Assembly: GCA_905221605.1 (NCBI GenBank)
Contig: CAJNDS010002440.1
Location: 204,485-268,484, forward strand
DNA from: Symbiodinium natans
Taxonomy: Eukaryota; Sar; Dinophyceae; Suessiales; Symbiodiniaceae
Length of the DNA: 64,000 nucleotides
Direction of reading: 5' to 3'
Shown here: positions 10,394 to 19,136 of the stretch, piece by piece
How positions within the stretch are numbered: position 1 is the first letter of the stretch
Layout of the letters: each line of letters starts with the position of its first letter
The notes under the pieces: model-generated
What the model saw: the letters and a program-made list of their open reading frames with translations, nothing else
Told to the model about the DNA's origin: nothing
The model's database searches: none
Position numbers and translations under genes: made by a program

Positions 10394-13140
10394 TCAATGC
10401 CTCAAACTCGATAAGAACGTCCGGCAAGTCAGTCCGTCTGCATTGGGCCATTTGCCCGGGTCTTCCAAGATGGGCAAGTCCCAAACACAACGACCCGCAT
10501 CGTTTTTCAGGGATGGATCTGCTCGCCGCTCCAGCAGCAGGCAGCACATGGCCCAGTTCCGGCCATTTACTGCGAAGTGCAGCGGGGTACCTCCAGAGGA
10601 GCCGCGCGCATCGAGCCGAGATCCTGCATCAATGAGCCTGGCACCCACTGCTCGGGTCTTCTCTGGACAGATGCTGCTCCAGTGAAACGCCAGAGAGTGC
10701 AGCGCGGTGTCATGTCCTGAGCTGGGCTGATCAGAAGCGCCCGCCTCGAGCAATGCGTCCCACACACCCTGAAAATCGGGAGAGTTGCTGAACGGCGCAT
10801 GGCCAGCCTCGTTTTGTGACCACTTTTTAACGCAGAGCTGCAACGGGGATGCCCCTTGCTCTGTGAAAGTGTTTGGGTCCCCAGCAGCTTGCAGCAGGGC
10901 ACGCACGCAGCCAGAATAGCCGCCGAGTGCTGCCAAGTGCAAGGCAGAAAGGCCTCCCAGAGGCTTCTTACAAGCACTTTTCCCAAGCCTCTCAAGAATA
11001 ATCTGCTGGTACCAGACCTTCTTTGGGTCCGCATGAGCTACCCGTGGCATGGTGCTCATCATCCAGCCGGCTGGGGCCGTTTCTGCTGAAGCACGCTTCT
11101 CCAGCAAGAGCTCCAGACAATCCTGATGACCCTGCGCAGCAGCAAGTTGCACAGGCTTCAGGCTCCACAGCTTCACGTCCCTCACCTCCTTGCGTGCGCG
11201 CAACAGAACCTCCAGTGAGGCACGATGTCCAAGATAGCTGGCAAGTTGCAGCGCCGTCCATCCCTCCCTGTCACTGGCATTCACGTCGGCTCTCGCCTGC
11301 AGCAGAAAGCTCAGAGCACCTGAGGCGCTTCCCAGCGCCAGGGCGTGGACTGCCACGGCCAGCACCGGTGTCCTGCGCAAGGCGCACGGGGAGGGCCTCC
11401 CCGCGCCCTGGTTGCTGACATGGTCAAAGACGTCGAAGCCATGTGAGCCAAGCAGCTCGGGATGGAGATGGGCCATGTACTGAAGCACCGGAACCTCATT
11501 TGCTCGCACTGCGGCGCAGAAGTATGCGCTCAGCGGGCCCCATCGCGAATCCTGGGACGTCTTCCAGAAGTGCTTCTCCAGGGTGTTGAGCGCCGCGAGC
11601 GCGCACCGCCCGAAGCTGTCGCAAGGGTTTCGCAGGAGCCTCTCGAAGCTCTCGGCCGGTAGCACTCTCTGTGAGCCGCTCCCAGCATCCCTTCGCAACT
11701 GCTCGCACCTTGGGCAAAGCACGGGCCGCAAGACCCTCGGCCCCACATCCTGCCCAATGCCACGCTCACTCCAGGGCCGCTGCAGCTCTGCACAACTCAC
11801 CCGGCGAAGCGTCACCTGCTCAGAGGCTTGCTTCAACACCTCCTTCGTTGTCCAGGATTTCCTAGGGACTTGAAGCTTAACCTTTCGGGTTTTTTTGTAG
11901 GGCTTATCAGGCCCCCAAAGAGGTTAAAGGCTGCTTACTCTACTACCCAAGCCTCCTCCAGCGACTTGCCGCTGAGGGAAGTAAGGCTGCCCGCAATCTG
12001 CTGCCCCAGGCTGTCCTCCTGGCTGTCGCTGATGCAGGTGCCCCTGTCCCCTGCCCACCTTAGTTGTCCAGTAACCTGGGAGAACTGAAGGTTAACCCTT
12101 GGGATTATTAAGGGATTCTACTACCCCAAAAAGGTTAAAGGTTACCTACTACTGTACTAGGCCACACAACGTAGAAGTTCCCACGCCGTGACTCCGCCAC
12201 CGGTGCTGCGGGCAGAGTTTGCATGGGGAGTGCCGCCGCCTTCGCGGGTGTCGCGCGGAAGGTGCTGTCCAGGGCGTTCTCACGGCAGCAGTCGGGCACG
12301 GCGAGCAGCGCCACCTTGGGGCCCAGCAATCGCCCCCGCACCTGCGAGAAGGAGACCCGCCCCTCTAGCATCAGCATCTCCAGGTCGCCATGAGACTCAC
12401 GGCCATGGCCCGCGTAGTAAAAAACCACCAGGTGCTCAGCCGAAATCTTCAGGTATTGCTCCAGCTCCTGCAGCTTCTTCCAGAACTCGTCTTCGGTGAC
12501 ATCTTCGCACAAAGTGACCTTGAAACCCGACATCAACAAGGCCTGAGTTGCGCGTTAAACCCTTTGACAACTCTCTGTGAACAGGTTCCCTTTTAAGGGA
12601 AGAAAGGGATATTAACAAAAGATCCCAAAGCGCAACTCAGAGGCTTCTTGGAGCATGCGACCTGGCTCAGCCGTGTTCGGGAGATCTGGGAGCCCTGTCT
12701 CGTGCTCCGAGTACCTGGGAGGACCGATGGCCCGTATACCGTCATAGGAAAATATAGTAGCATAGGGCAAAAGATGGCCCATATACCGTAATAGGAAATA
12801 TAGTAGTATAGGGCATATGACCCCGAAACCACCCCCCCAATTGCAGGGTTCATTTTAGTCCCGCAGGAACACTCCAAATCCCAGACGAAGGGATTAGAGT
12901 CGTATAGGGTATGACTTGGGATGTTCCCCCTGATAATAACAGTCCTTAATAAGGATTATCATCGGGGTACTATACTCCCTGTTAAGGAGCTCTTAGGATA
13001 AAGGGCAACATCCCAATAGATGACCCCAACTGTAGGGCTCATGTTGGTACCCCCCAAGGTACTTGCTGTTTGTGAGGATGAAGGCGCTTCTCAGCGCAAA
13101 GGCCGGACTGGTCTGAAACACCACCTCCGCGGGGCCTGGA
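10394..13140 (-). CDS. Caspase-like peptidase fused to ankyrin repeats, multi-exon
   Basis: This looks like a clan CD (C14) caspase or metacaspase-type fold followed by an ankyrin array. Minus-strand exons are about 13140-13063 (strand AFILTNSKY), 12716-12641 (LPNTAEPGRMLQEA), 12542-12166 (SGFKVTLCEDVTEDEFW, catalytic His in YYAGHGRE, catalytic Cys in DCCREN), 12058-11957 (YVVWAGDRGTCISDS completes the domain) and 11843-10394. The last exon begins KSLEEVLKQASEQ and carries about six ankyrin repeats such as GWTALQLASYLGH, LSALHLAALGGYSG and GTPLHFAVNGRN before the stop. Both catalytic residues are present. Three introns are short elements with target duplications. The N-terminus upstream of 13140 is not identified. 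The ankyrins probably hold partners; the substrate is unknown. Confidence 0.82.
11844..11951. mobile_element. Introner family C, copy 1
   Basis: The left end TTCGTTGTCCAG and right end CTACTCTACTACC match the other C copies. CCTCC is duplicated at 11839-11843 and 11952-11956. Removal joins GKSLEE to VLKQASEQ. Confidence 0.82.
12059..12161. mobile_element. Introner family C, copy 2
   Basis: It begins CTTAGTTGTCCAGTAACC and ends near CTACTACTGTACTAGG. CCAC is duplicated at 12055-12058 and 12162-12165. Removal restores FYVVWAGDRGTC in the caspase-like domain. Confidence 0.86.
12543..12640. mobile_element. Introner with perfect 11-bp inverted ends
   Basis: CTGAGTTGCGC (12543-12553) and GCGCAACTCAG (12630-12640) are perfect inverted repeats. 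The element lies between two exons of the caspase-like domain. Confidence 0.78.
12717..13062. other. Caspase-gene intron with a 47-bp tandem repeat and a family D element
   Basis: Two near-identical 46-47 bp units (12726-12772 and 12773-12818) begin GATGGCCC and contain AATATAGTAG. They are followed at about 12918-13015 by a family D inverted-repeat element with ends GGATGTTCCCCC and GGGCAACATCC. A GGGTTCATTTTAGTCC motif here recurs at about 15600. Confidence 0.65.
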
Positions 13141-13166
13141 TCTTCTGCACCTGGGATGACCCCGGG

Positions 13167-13299
13167 TTAGGGTTTAGGGTTTAGGGTTCAGGGTTCAGGG
13201 TTCAGGGTTCAGGGTTCAGGGTTTAGGGTTTAGGGTTTAGGGTTTAGGGTTTAGGGTTTAGGGTTTAGGGTTTAGGGTTTAGGGTTTAGGGTTTAGGGT
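13167..13299. repeat. TTTAGGG array
   Basis: About nineteen units include a TTCAGGG subcluster at 13187-13220. The array lies just upstream of the first recognised caspase exon. Confidence 0.9.
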
Positions 13300-13388
13300 C
13301 TCAAACCCAATAAGGGAACATTTATCTAGGATCCTCTTAAACAAGGGAAAATACAAAATATCCCAAGGGCCTACCTAGCCACCTTGCC

Positions 13389-14798
13389 CTTCGCCAGCAC
13401 TCCCATCGTACGCAAGCTCTGCAGGCTGTGCCCCCGGCATCGGCTTTCTGGACGTTGTGTGGAAGTAGCTGCCCTCGATGACCTGGGCGACCGCCTTGAA
13501 CTTCTTGGCGCGCGCATGTTGGAGGGCAGTTTTGCCATCCTTAGTTGTCCAGTAACCTCGGGGAACTGAAGGTTAACCTTTGGGATTATAAGGGGATCTT
13601 ATTACCCCAAAAAGGCTAAAGGTTGCCTACTCTACTACTAGGCATCATCGTTCAGCACGGCAGGGTCCGCTTTGGAATCCAAGAGCCTTTGTGCCATGGC
13701 CGTGAGCCCCTTGTGCGCGGCCATGTGCAACGCCGAGTTCCCCGAACAGCCTTTGATGTTGGCTTCTGCTTTGGCCGCCAGCAAGGCGTCGACCATTTTC
13801 TGGTGATCGTGGAGGATGGCCTGGCCCACCAGACATGCGAGTAGTTCTCTAAATTCAGTTCCCTTCTTGGGTCACCTACATACCACCCCAAAAGGGGCCC
13901 TACAGCAACTTGGGCGATTGACGGGATCTCAAGGTTCCATAACATGTGGACATGTGACTACGTGCTCGCATTCTCCTGCTCCCGTCAGCATGCAGACTTC
14001 GAAGTGACAATGGCCAATTCGTCCCAACCCTTCCCAACCCTTAACAATCCTTTGTTGGCCGGGAACGGAGGAAACTCTCGGACCAACAAAACCGCGAACC
14101 TTGCCCTGGGACCCCCCTCTAGGAAGTCTCTGGGACGCCTGGGACCGAAACCGAAACCCTTCGTGGACCCCCCCCCCACCTATCATGACGTGCGTAGTGC
14201 TACACCACGTGACATTTGACTTGTCTTTCCTTCGTCTGCGATGCGCACGCTACACCCCGCGTTGGGCCAGCCCAGCTGCCGAGGAGGCCCGCACAAGCAT
14301 GTACAAATACGTACGTGTTCCTGGCTGAACTCGGGTGATGCTCACCAAAAAACATCGTCGCTTTTCTCAGAGATGTGCTCGGGGTTCCTAGGAAAAGGAA
14401 GGAGACGCAGGGGGTTCAAAGACTGCACGCTTTTATTTACCGTGCCTCTTTCCCTTCAAGACAGAGAGTCCTCCGGCCTGATGCAATGGCGAGTCACCAT
14501 TGTTCTCCGGAGCGGCTGGATTTCCTGTGGCGTCTAGGAGCGTTTGCATGATGCAGGCCAGCTCATCCTTCTCAGAGCTGCTGTAGCACGGGATCCGCGA
14601 CACGACATGCAAGGCGCTTCGGCCCTTGCCGTTCTTGGCATTGCAATCCGCCTTGGCTTCCAGCAAGTCTTGGATGGTTCGTCTCCGCCGCCGGTGACAG
14701 GCTAGGTGAAGGGCAGTGTCACCCATGTTCGTCTGCGAGGAGAGAAGCTGCACAGGATCCGCACGCAGCAAGATGCTCAAGGCCCGGTCCAAGCCCAT
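13389..14798 (-). CDS. Ankyrin-repeat exons, probable 3' part of the 13.4-19.1 kb gene
   Basis: Exons at about 14798-14440, 13830-13647 and 13539-13389 carry ankyrin repeats (GDTALHLACHRRR, GRSALHVVSR, NSALHMAAHKGL, GKTALQHARAKKFKAVAQVIEG). The last ends at a TAG near 13389. The 13830 and 13539 exons join as LNDDGKTALQ when the family C element between them is removed. About 13831-14430 holds no clear exon. Ankyrins bind partner proteins; no other function can be read. These exons could belong to a separate gene from the R3H/ZZ exons, because an array intron separates them. Confidence 0.7.
13540..13642. mobile_element. Introner family C, copy 3
   Basis: It begins CTTAGTTGTCCAGTAACC and ends CTACTCTACTACTAGG. 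CATC is duplicated at 13536-13539 and 13643-13646. Removal gives a clean ankyrin frame. Confidence 0.87.
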
Positions 14799-14855
14799 GC
14801 TGCGATCTGCACCGCGTTGATGCAGGTTGCCTTCCTGACCTCAGGAATAGCTTGA

Positions 14856-14941
14856 GGGTTTAGGGTTTAGGGTTTAGGGTTTAGGGTTTAGGGTTTAGGG
14901 TTTAGGGTTTAGGGTTTAGGGTTTAGGGTTTAGGGTTTAGG
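14856..14941. repeat. TTTAGGG array between ZZ and ankyrin exons
   Basis: About twelve clean TTTAGGG units directly follow, on the minus strand, the coding sequence for HTFQTIP of the ZZ finger. A stop made by the array itself ends the open frame, so the array is more likely intronic than a true 3' end. Confidence 0.85.
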
Positions 14942-15505
14942 GATTGTTTGGAAAGTGTGGTCCTTCGCATGGGGCAGATTCCCCTGAGTCCAAGCCTCAT
15001 GGCAGGTGTCACAGAAATCGAAATCCTCACATTGCTGGCAATGAAAGCGACGTTTTTGGGGCACTGCGTTGCAACCATCGCAGATGAAACCACTGTGAAC
15101 CACCAAAGGTTCGCTGGGGTGATCTCGGTTGGCCTTTCTGACTACCACTTGCTCCTCTCTGCGGGCTCCCCTGGTGACAGTAGACAAGCTGAAGTCTCTC
15201 GCGACTTCATGGACCACTGACCGCTGCATCTTGGTGAGGCACACGGGGTACTCCAACTCTTCCTGGCTGCCGCAGATGAATTCGTAGAGCTGCTTCCTGA
15301 CGGCCTTGATGACCTCGAAACGAATGTCGGGCAAGACTTGCGATTGCGATCCCACATCGCTTGTCGCATGCCTTCGGAGCACCACACGTAGCTTGTTGCC
15401 CTGGCGCTCATTCTCCACCAAGACCTGGAAAGCCCAGTCCTTTCCCTGTGCTTCGGCCTCTCTCCGAATGGCCGCCCGCCTTCCCATGCTTCTACCTGGG
15501 GGGAC
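14942..15505 (-). CDS. R3H domain plus ZZ zinc finger exon
   Basis: The exon encodes an R3H-type segment with the RxxxH signature in LTKMQRSVVHEVARDF, followed by a ZZ zinc finger. The finger is built from CDGC, CQQC, CDTC and two histidines in HAKDH. R3H domains bind single-stranded nucleic acid and ZZ fingers usually bind proteins or peptides. It shares the R3H type with the exon at 16082-16741, so both probably belong to one transcript. The first residues (MVPPGRSMGRR) may be intronic, and the true start is likely in an upstream exon. Confidence 0.75.
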
Positions 15506-15704
15506 CAAACGTCAAACGAACCCTAAAAGAGTGGATGGGTATAGCAGCGTAGTGTGACCCCGAAACCCTACACCCCAAACCCTAAACCCCAAACTCCCCA
15601 ATGACAGGGTTCATTTAGTTCCCCAAGGTACCCTGTAGAATCATACCATATAATAACCCCCATAAAACCCCATTCTAATTATCACGGCCCCTTTTTTTGT
15701 AGTC

Positions 15705-15783
15705 CCCAAGGTACTCTCCAAATCCCATTACCCTAAACCCTAAACCCTAAACCCTAAACCCAAGGTACTCTCCAAATCCCATT
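15705..15783. repeat. CCCTAAA array between exact 25-bp duplications
   Basis: A 29-bp CCCTAAA run (15730-15758) is flanked by identical 25-bp copies (15705-15729 and 15759-15783) beginning CCCAAGGTACTCTCC. The surrounding DNA is non-coding and resembles intronic elements at 12.8-13.1 kb. Confidence 0.85.
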
Positions 15784-15895
15784 CGAAGGGATACCCCTCC
15801 AGAGAGTCGTCCTCCGCGAGCCTTTGGAGCGCCTCTCTCACTTCACTCCCGACCTTGGCTGGGCCCCCTCAGAGCCCTCTGATCAAGCATTCGGT

Positions 15896-16006
15896 GTAGG
15901 GTTTGGGGTTTAGGGTTTAGGGTTTAGGGTTTAGGGTTTGGGGTTTGGGGTTTGGGGTTTGGGGTTTGGGGTTTGGGGTTTAGGGTTTAGGGTTTAGGGT
16001 TTAGGG
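15896..16006. repeat. TTTAGGG/TTTGGGG array
   Basis: TTTAGGG units flank a homogenised block of seven TTTGGGG units at about 15936-15984. The array is intronic, between R3H exons. Confidence 0.85.
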
Positions 16007-16081
16007 CGAAGATGATTCTCTTCAACCCAAGAAGGTGAAATACAAGAGCTTTCAAGAGCCTACCCAGTGGCGCGACTCTCC

Positions 16082-16741
16082 TCACTTTCCCCCACTGGGG
16101 AGGCGCTCGGAGCGTTCGTCACCGTGATCTGCCGCTCTCCCTTGGAGCTCTTTCCTTTGCTTTGTCCCTTGAAACTTGAAACCCTTGCCCTTGCCTTTGC
16201 CGTCCTTGCCTTGGTGTTTGCCTCGTCCTTTACCTTTCTCGCCTTCCACGTCGACGGTTTCATGCACCCAGCCCTTCTCCTCGGCGACCTGGTGCACTAG
16301 GCGCCGCTGGAAACTGTTGAGGGTCAAAGGAAAGGCATGAGACTCCCCCGGCCTCAGATGCTCCAGCTCCCGAAGCACCCATTCCCTGACCTCTGCCTCT
16401 CCCAACTTCTGAGTTTGGGGTTGCTCAGATTCGACAGGGGCCAGGCGCTGAACGGCAATGTGGCTGCCTTCGGACCTGGAGGACCAACCCCTCCTCTCCA
16501 CCTCCTCATGCAGCATCTTCCGGCGGTACGAGGACAAGCCGCGGCCCAAATGTATCTCGTCGCCTTCCTTCAGGGCGTCCAAGTCGCCCCGTAGCTCCTC
16601 CAGGAAATCCTCGTCTCTTTCTGCCCTGGGCCTCTTCGACGCCTGCTCCAACGCCTGCCTCACGCACACATTCTGCCCTTCGCTGCGCGAGGACAAGGCC
16701 AGGTCAGCGGCCACCTCATGCACCAAGCCTATACTGAACAT
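16082..16741 (-). CDS. Tandem R3H-domain exon
   Basis: Three R3H-type repeats are visible, each with RxxxH. The first is split by an intron and completed from the 16.8 kb exon (FQRR joins to LVHEVAADLALSS). The second reads SSYRRKMLHEEVERRGW and the third NSFQRRLVHQVAEEKGW. Predicted role: binding of single-stranded RNA or DNA. The C-terminal part is very Lys/Gly rich (about residues 165-205), which also fits nucleic-acid binding. With the R3H in the 15.2 kb exon this makes four repeats, an unusual number in one protein. Confidence 0.72.
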   Translation of the reverse strand: MFSIGLVHEVAADLALSSRSEGQNVCVRQALEQASKRPRAERDEDFLEELRGDLDALKEGDEIHLGRGLSSYRRKMLHEEVERRGWSSRSEGSHIAVQRLAPVESEQPQTQKLGEAEVREWVLRELEHLRPGESHAFPLTLNSFQRRLVHQVAEEKGWVHETVDVEGEKGKGRGKHQGKDGKGKGKGFKFQGTKQRKELQGRAADHGDERSERLPSGGK

Positions 16742-16832
16742 GGATCCCTAGCAAGAATTAGACCTTTCGCTGCTTCTTGGGGAATTAAAGTACCCCAAAA
16801 ACATAACATGATTTCCAAGTATCCCCCAAGAA
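16739..16832. other. Short intron splitting an R3H domain
   Basis: On the minus strand, joining coding sequence before GCTT near 16830 with CTTGGTGCATG near 16725 yields QRRLVHEVA, the R3H consensus used elsewhere in this gene. A CTT-type repeat at both edges suggests an introner target duplication. Confidence 0.6.
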
Positions 16833-18300
16833 GCGCCGTTGGAAGCTGCTCATGCCGTGGAAGCAGCACTCGTTACCAGGATCCATGTCCTCCAGGCGGC
16901 CTGGCACCCGGTGGCGAAGCTCGATGTCCTGCAGCACGCGCTTGGAATGAACCAGGGACCCCAGGTTCTTGTAGACGATGAGCGGCTGGCGCGAGCCATC
17001 CTCCTTGCACTCACCCGGCGAGATGCATCTCATGCCAAGGCGCCGGGCCTCGGCGAAGATGATCTCGCACTGCCCCTGCGTCAGCTCTCTGGTGTGGAGA
17101 ACCTTCAACTCGCTCCGGTCCGGGTTGCGCAGCAGCTCCCGCAACTTGGTGCCCACGTTCCGCTGGAACTCGGCTGCGTCCATCGCGGTGTTGAAGAGTA
17201 TCCGATCAAAGGGAAAAGCCAAGATTCCCGAGCTCATCAAGCAGAGGCCCATCTCAGTATAGTGGCGCTGGATTCGGAAGTTCTCCTCGTCCCAAGTGAG
17301 ACACGCAGTGTCCCCGGGTGACGCTTTTGAGCTTACGAGCAGCTCAACGCACTCCGCGTTCTTACCCATCAGGGCAACGTGAAGGACATGGGGCACCCCA
17401 GAATCTGTGCTAGACATTGCTTCAGGCGAGGCATGCAAGTCCATGTGCTGCAGCAACTGCTCGAGAAGGGGCGCGTTGCCAGAGAGAGCTGCCTCGTGCA
17501 AAGGGGTCCAGCGATCACGATCCGTGCACTCGTTCACTGGCCGCTTTGGGAGCACGCGCTGCAACAATGCATAGCTGTGCTTTCGATGAGTGGCCAGGAA
17601 GTGCAAAGGCAGACGTCCATCAGCATCAGCAGAGTTGATGTCGGCACCAGCATCCAAGAGCATGGTCACAAGCGCTTCGCGGGGAGTCTGCTGAAGAGCT
17701 GCGTGGAGTGGCTGGCATCACACAGGTTGCAATCTGCACTCATCTGGGTCAGCCAGCGCACGCATTCCTCGTGGCCGTGCGTCACAGCCCGGTACAGAGC
17801 AGTCCTCCCACGCCTGTCCTGAAGGTCTGCCAACTTTCCCATCTTCTTCAACACTTCGGCGTTGTACGCATCCTTCTTGGCAACCCAAGACAGCTCACCA
17901 GTGCCTTCTAAGTGCAACATGGTCCACACAAGGGTGGATTGCCCGTAGCCAGCGGCCCAGTGCAACGGGCTGATGCCCAAAGAGGTGGGGAGGACCGGGA
18001 TCATGCTTGGCTGCCAAGAGGAGCTTCGCCATCTTGCCAAAGACCTGGGGGGGCTTTCCGTTCTTAGGGGGGGGGGGTCTCTTATTTGGGGGGGGGGCCT
18101 TATTATGAGGGAATCTCTACTAGGGGTCCCTAGTATTTTCGGAACCCCCCACCTCAGCCTTCTTCCGCCCAGCTTTCAGAACCGCCAGGTGTAGGGGCGA
18201 GAGCTCCGCAGACGGCACCTCCCGACCCCTCGCCAGCAGATGCTGCACGCACGTGAGGTGCCCGGTCCGCACCGCATCCTCCAGGGTGCCGCAGGCATCA
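16833..18300 (-). CDS. Ankyrin-repeat exons with at least two frame breaks
   Basis: Ankyrin repeats run through about 18300-18150 (ELSPLHLAVLKAG), 18040-17710 (GISPLHWAAGYGQS, GRTALYRAVTHGHEECVRWL) and 17669-17300 (DGRLPLHFLATHRKH, RWTPLHEAALSGNAPLLEQLL). A non-ankyrin segment with LRELLRNPDRSELKVLHTREL follows, then the start of an R3H domain. The frame must shift by one base near 18000 and again near 17710 (where LHAALQQTPREALVTMLL begins). This suggests decay or uncorrected indels. It is transcribed leftwards into the R3H exons and is probably the same gene. Confidence 0.68.
18020..18150. other. Intron with G-tracts
   Basis: Two long G runs (about 18066-18075 and 18089-18096) and the inverted pair CTACTAGGGGT / TCCCTAGTA mark a short intronic element within the ankyrin coding region. 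Confidence 0.5.
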
Positions 18301-18351
18301 CCTTACTGGCAAGACCCAAGGAAGTAAAAGTTGAAACTTTCAGAATGAACT

Positions 18352-19096
18352 ACCTTGTAAGACGCCCAACAGCTGAAAAGTTGGGTTTTGAGCCAGAAAG
18401 TCACAAGAAGAGCCGAAGGTCACGACCAGGGATGTGAAGCTTGTCATAGCCTTAGTTGTCCAGTATCCTTGGGAAGAGAAGGTTAGCCTTTGGGAATACA
18501 CAAGAATTCCACAGAAATCGAAAGGGTACTTACTCTACTACTCAGTAGCTGTCGTTTCCAGGTGCTCTAGCACGTTCTCTTCCTTGCCGGCCTCCGTCAA
18601 CAAGCTCGAGAGATCGTGGCCCCGTGTGGCCTGGAGCTTTCTCCAAAGGGCAAGAAGACGCCCCAAGTCTGAAACCACCAAGTAGCTAAACTCCGCCTTG
18701 CTATGACGGTAGGGTCGCAATTCCTTGGCTTGCAGCTCGTCTTTCTTGTTCATCTGGCCCGGAGGGCTGACCTCCGGCAAAAATTCTCAGCACAGAAGGA
18801 TCCGGGCTGTTGCTGGTTTCGGAAAAGATGAGCAGAACACACAGGGAGTTGCTCGCCCTGAGGTTCACGACCTTCTCGATCTTGTCCCGAGCAGCTGCCA
18901 TGCGCTTAGGCAAGGCCAAGAAGAGTACCACATCCTCCGGCCATGTTAAAACTTGCTTCATGTGCACCTCCAGACCTTCTAATGCACCGCGGCCCCCTTG
19001 GAAGTTGGCCTCTGCCAGCCAGTCATTCAGTTCTCTCAGCTCTGCACCCACAGGACTGCCCTCACAAAGAAAGCAGCTTCGCCGGAGCTGCGCCAT
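18352..19096 (-). CDS. Unassigned N-terminal exons of the ankyrin/R3H gene
   Basis: The minus-strand frame from 19096 (MAQLRRSCFLCEGS) continues through LTWPEDVVLFLALPKRMAAA to VLRIFA. It then shifts by one base at a run of five T near 18785 and continues as VSPPGQMNKKDEL to EHLETTA. Removal of the family C element at 18451-18545 joins this to MTSFTSLVVTFGSS. No known domain is recognised. The position upstream of the ankyrin exons and the same strand suggest it is the 5' part of that gene. Confidence 0.5.
18451..18545. mobile_element. Introner family C, copy 4
   Basis: It begins CTTAGTTGTCCAGTATCC and ends ACTCTACTACTCAG. TAGC is duplicated at 18447-18450 and 18546-18549. Removal keeps the frame open. 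Confidence 0.84.
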
Positions 19097-19136
19097 TGCA
19101 GTCCCAAGTGTTCCGGAAAGAGTTGAATTCTAAACG

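Noticed and set aside
16839-17321. Plus-strand ORF of 160 aa opposite the ankyrin exon
   Set aside because: It is antisense to ankyrin coding sequence and has no family features.
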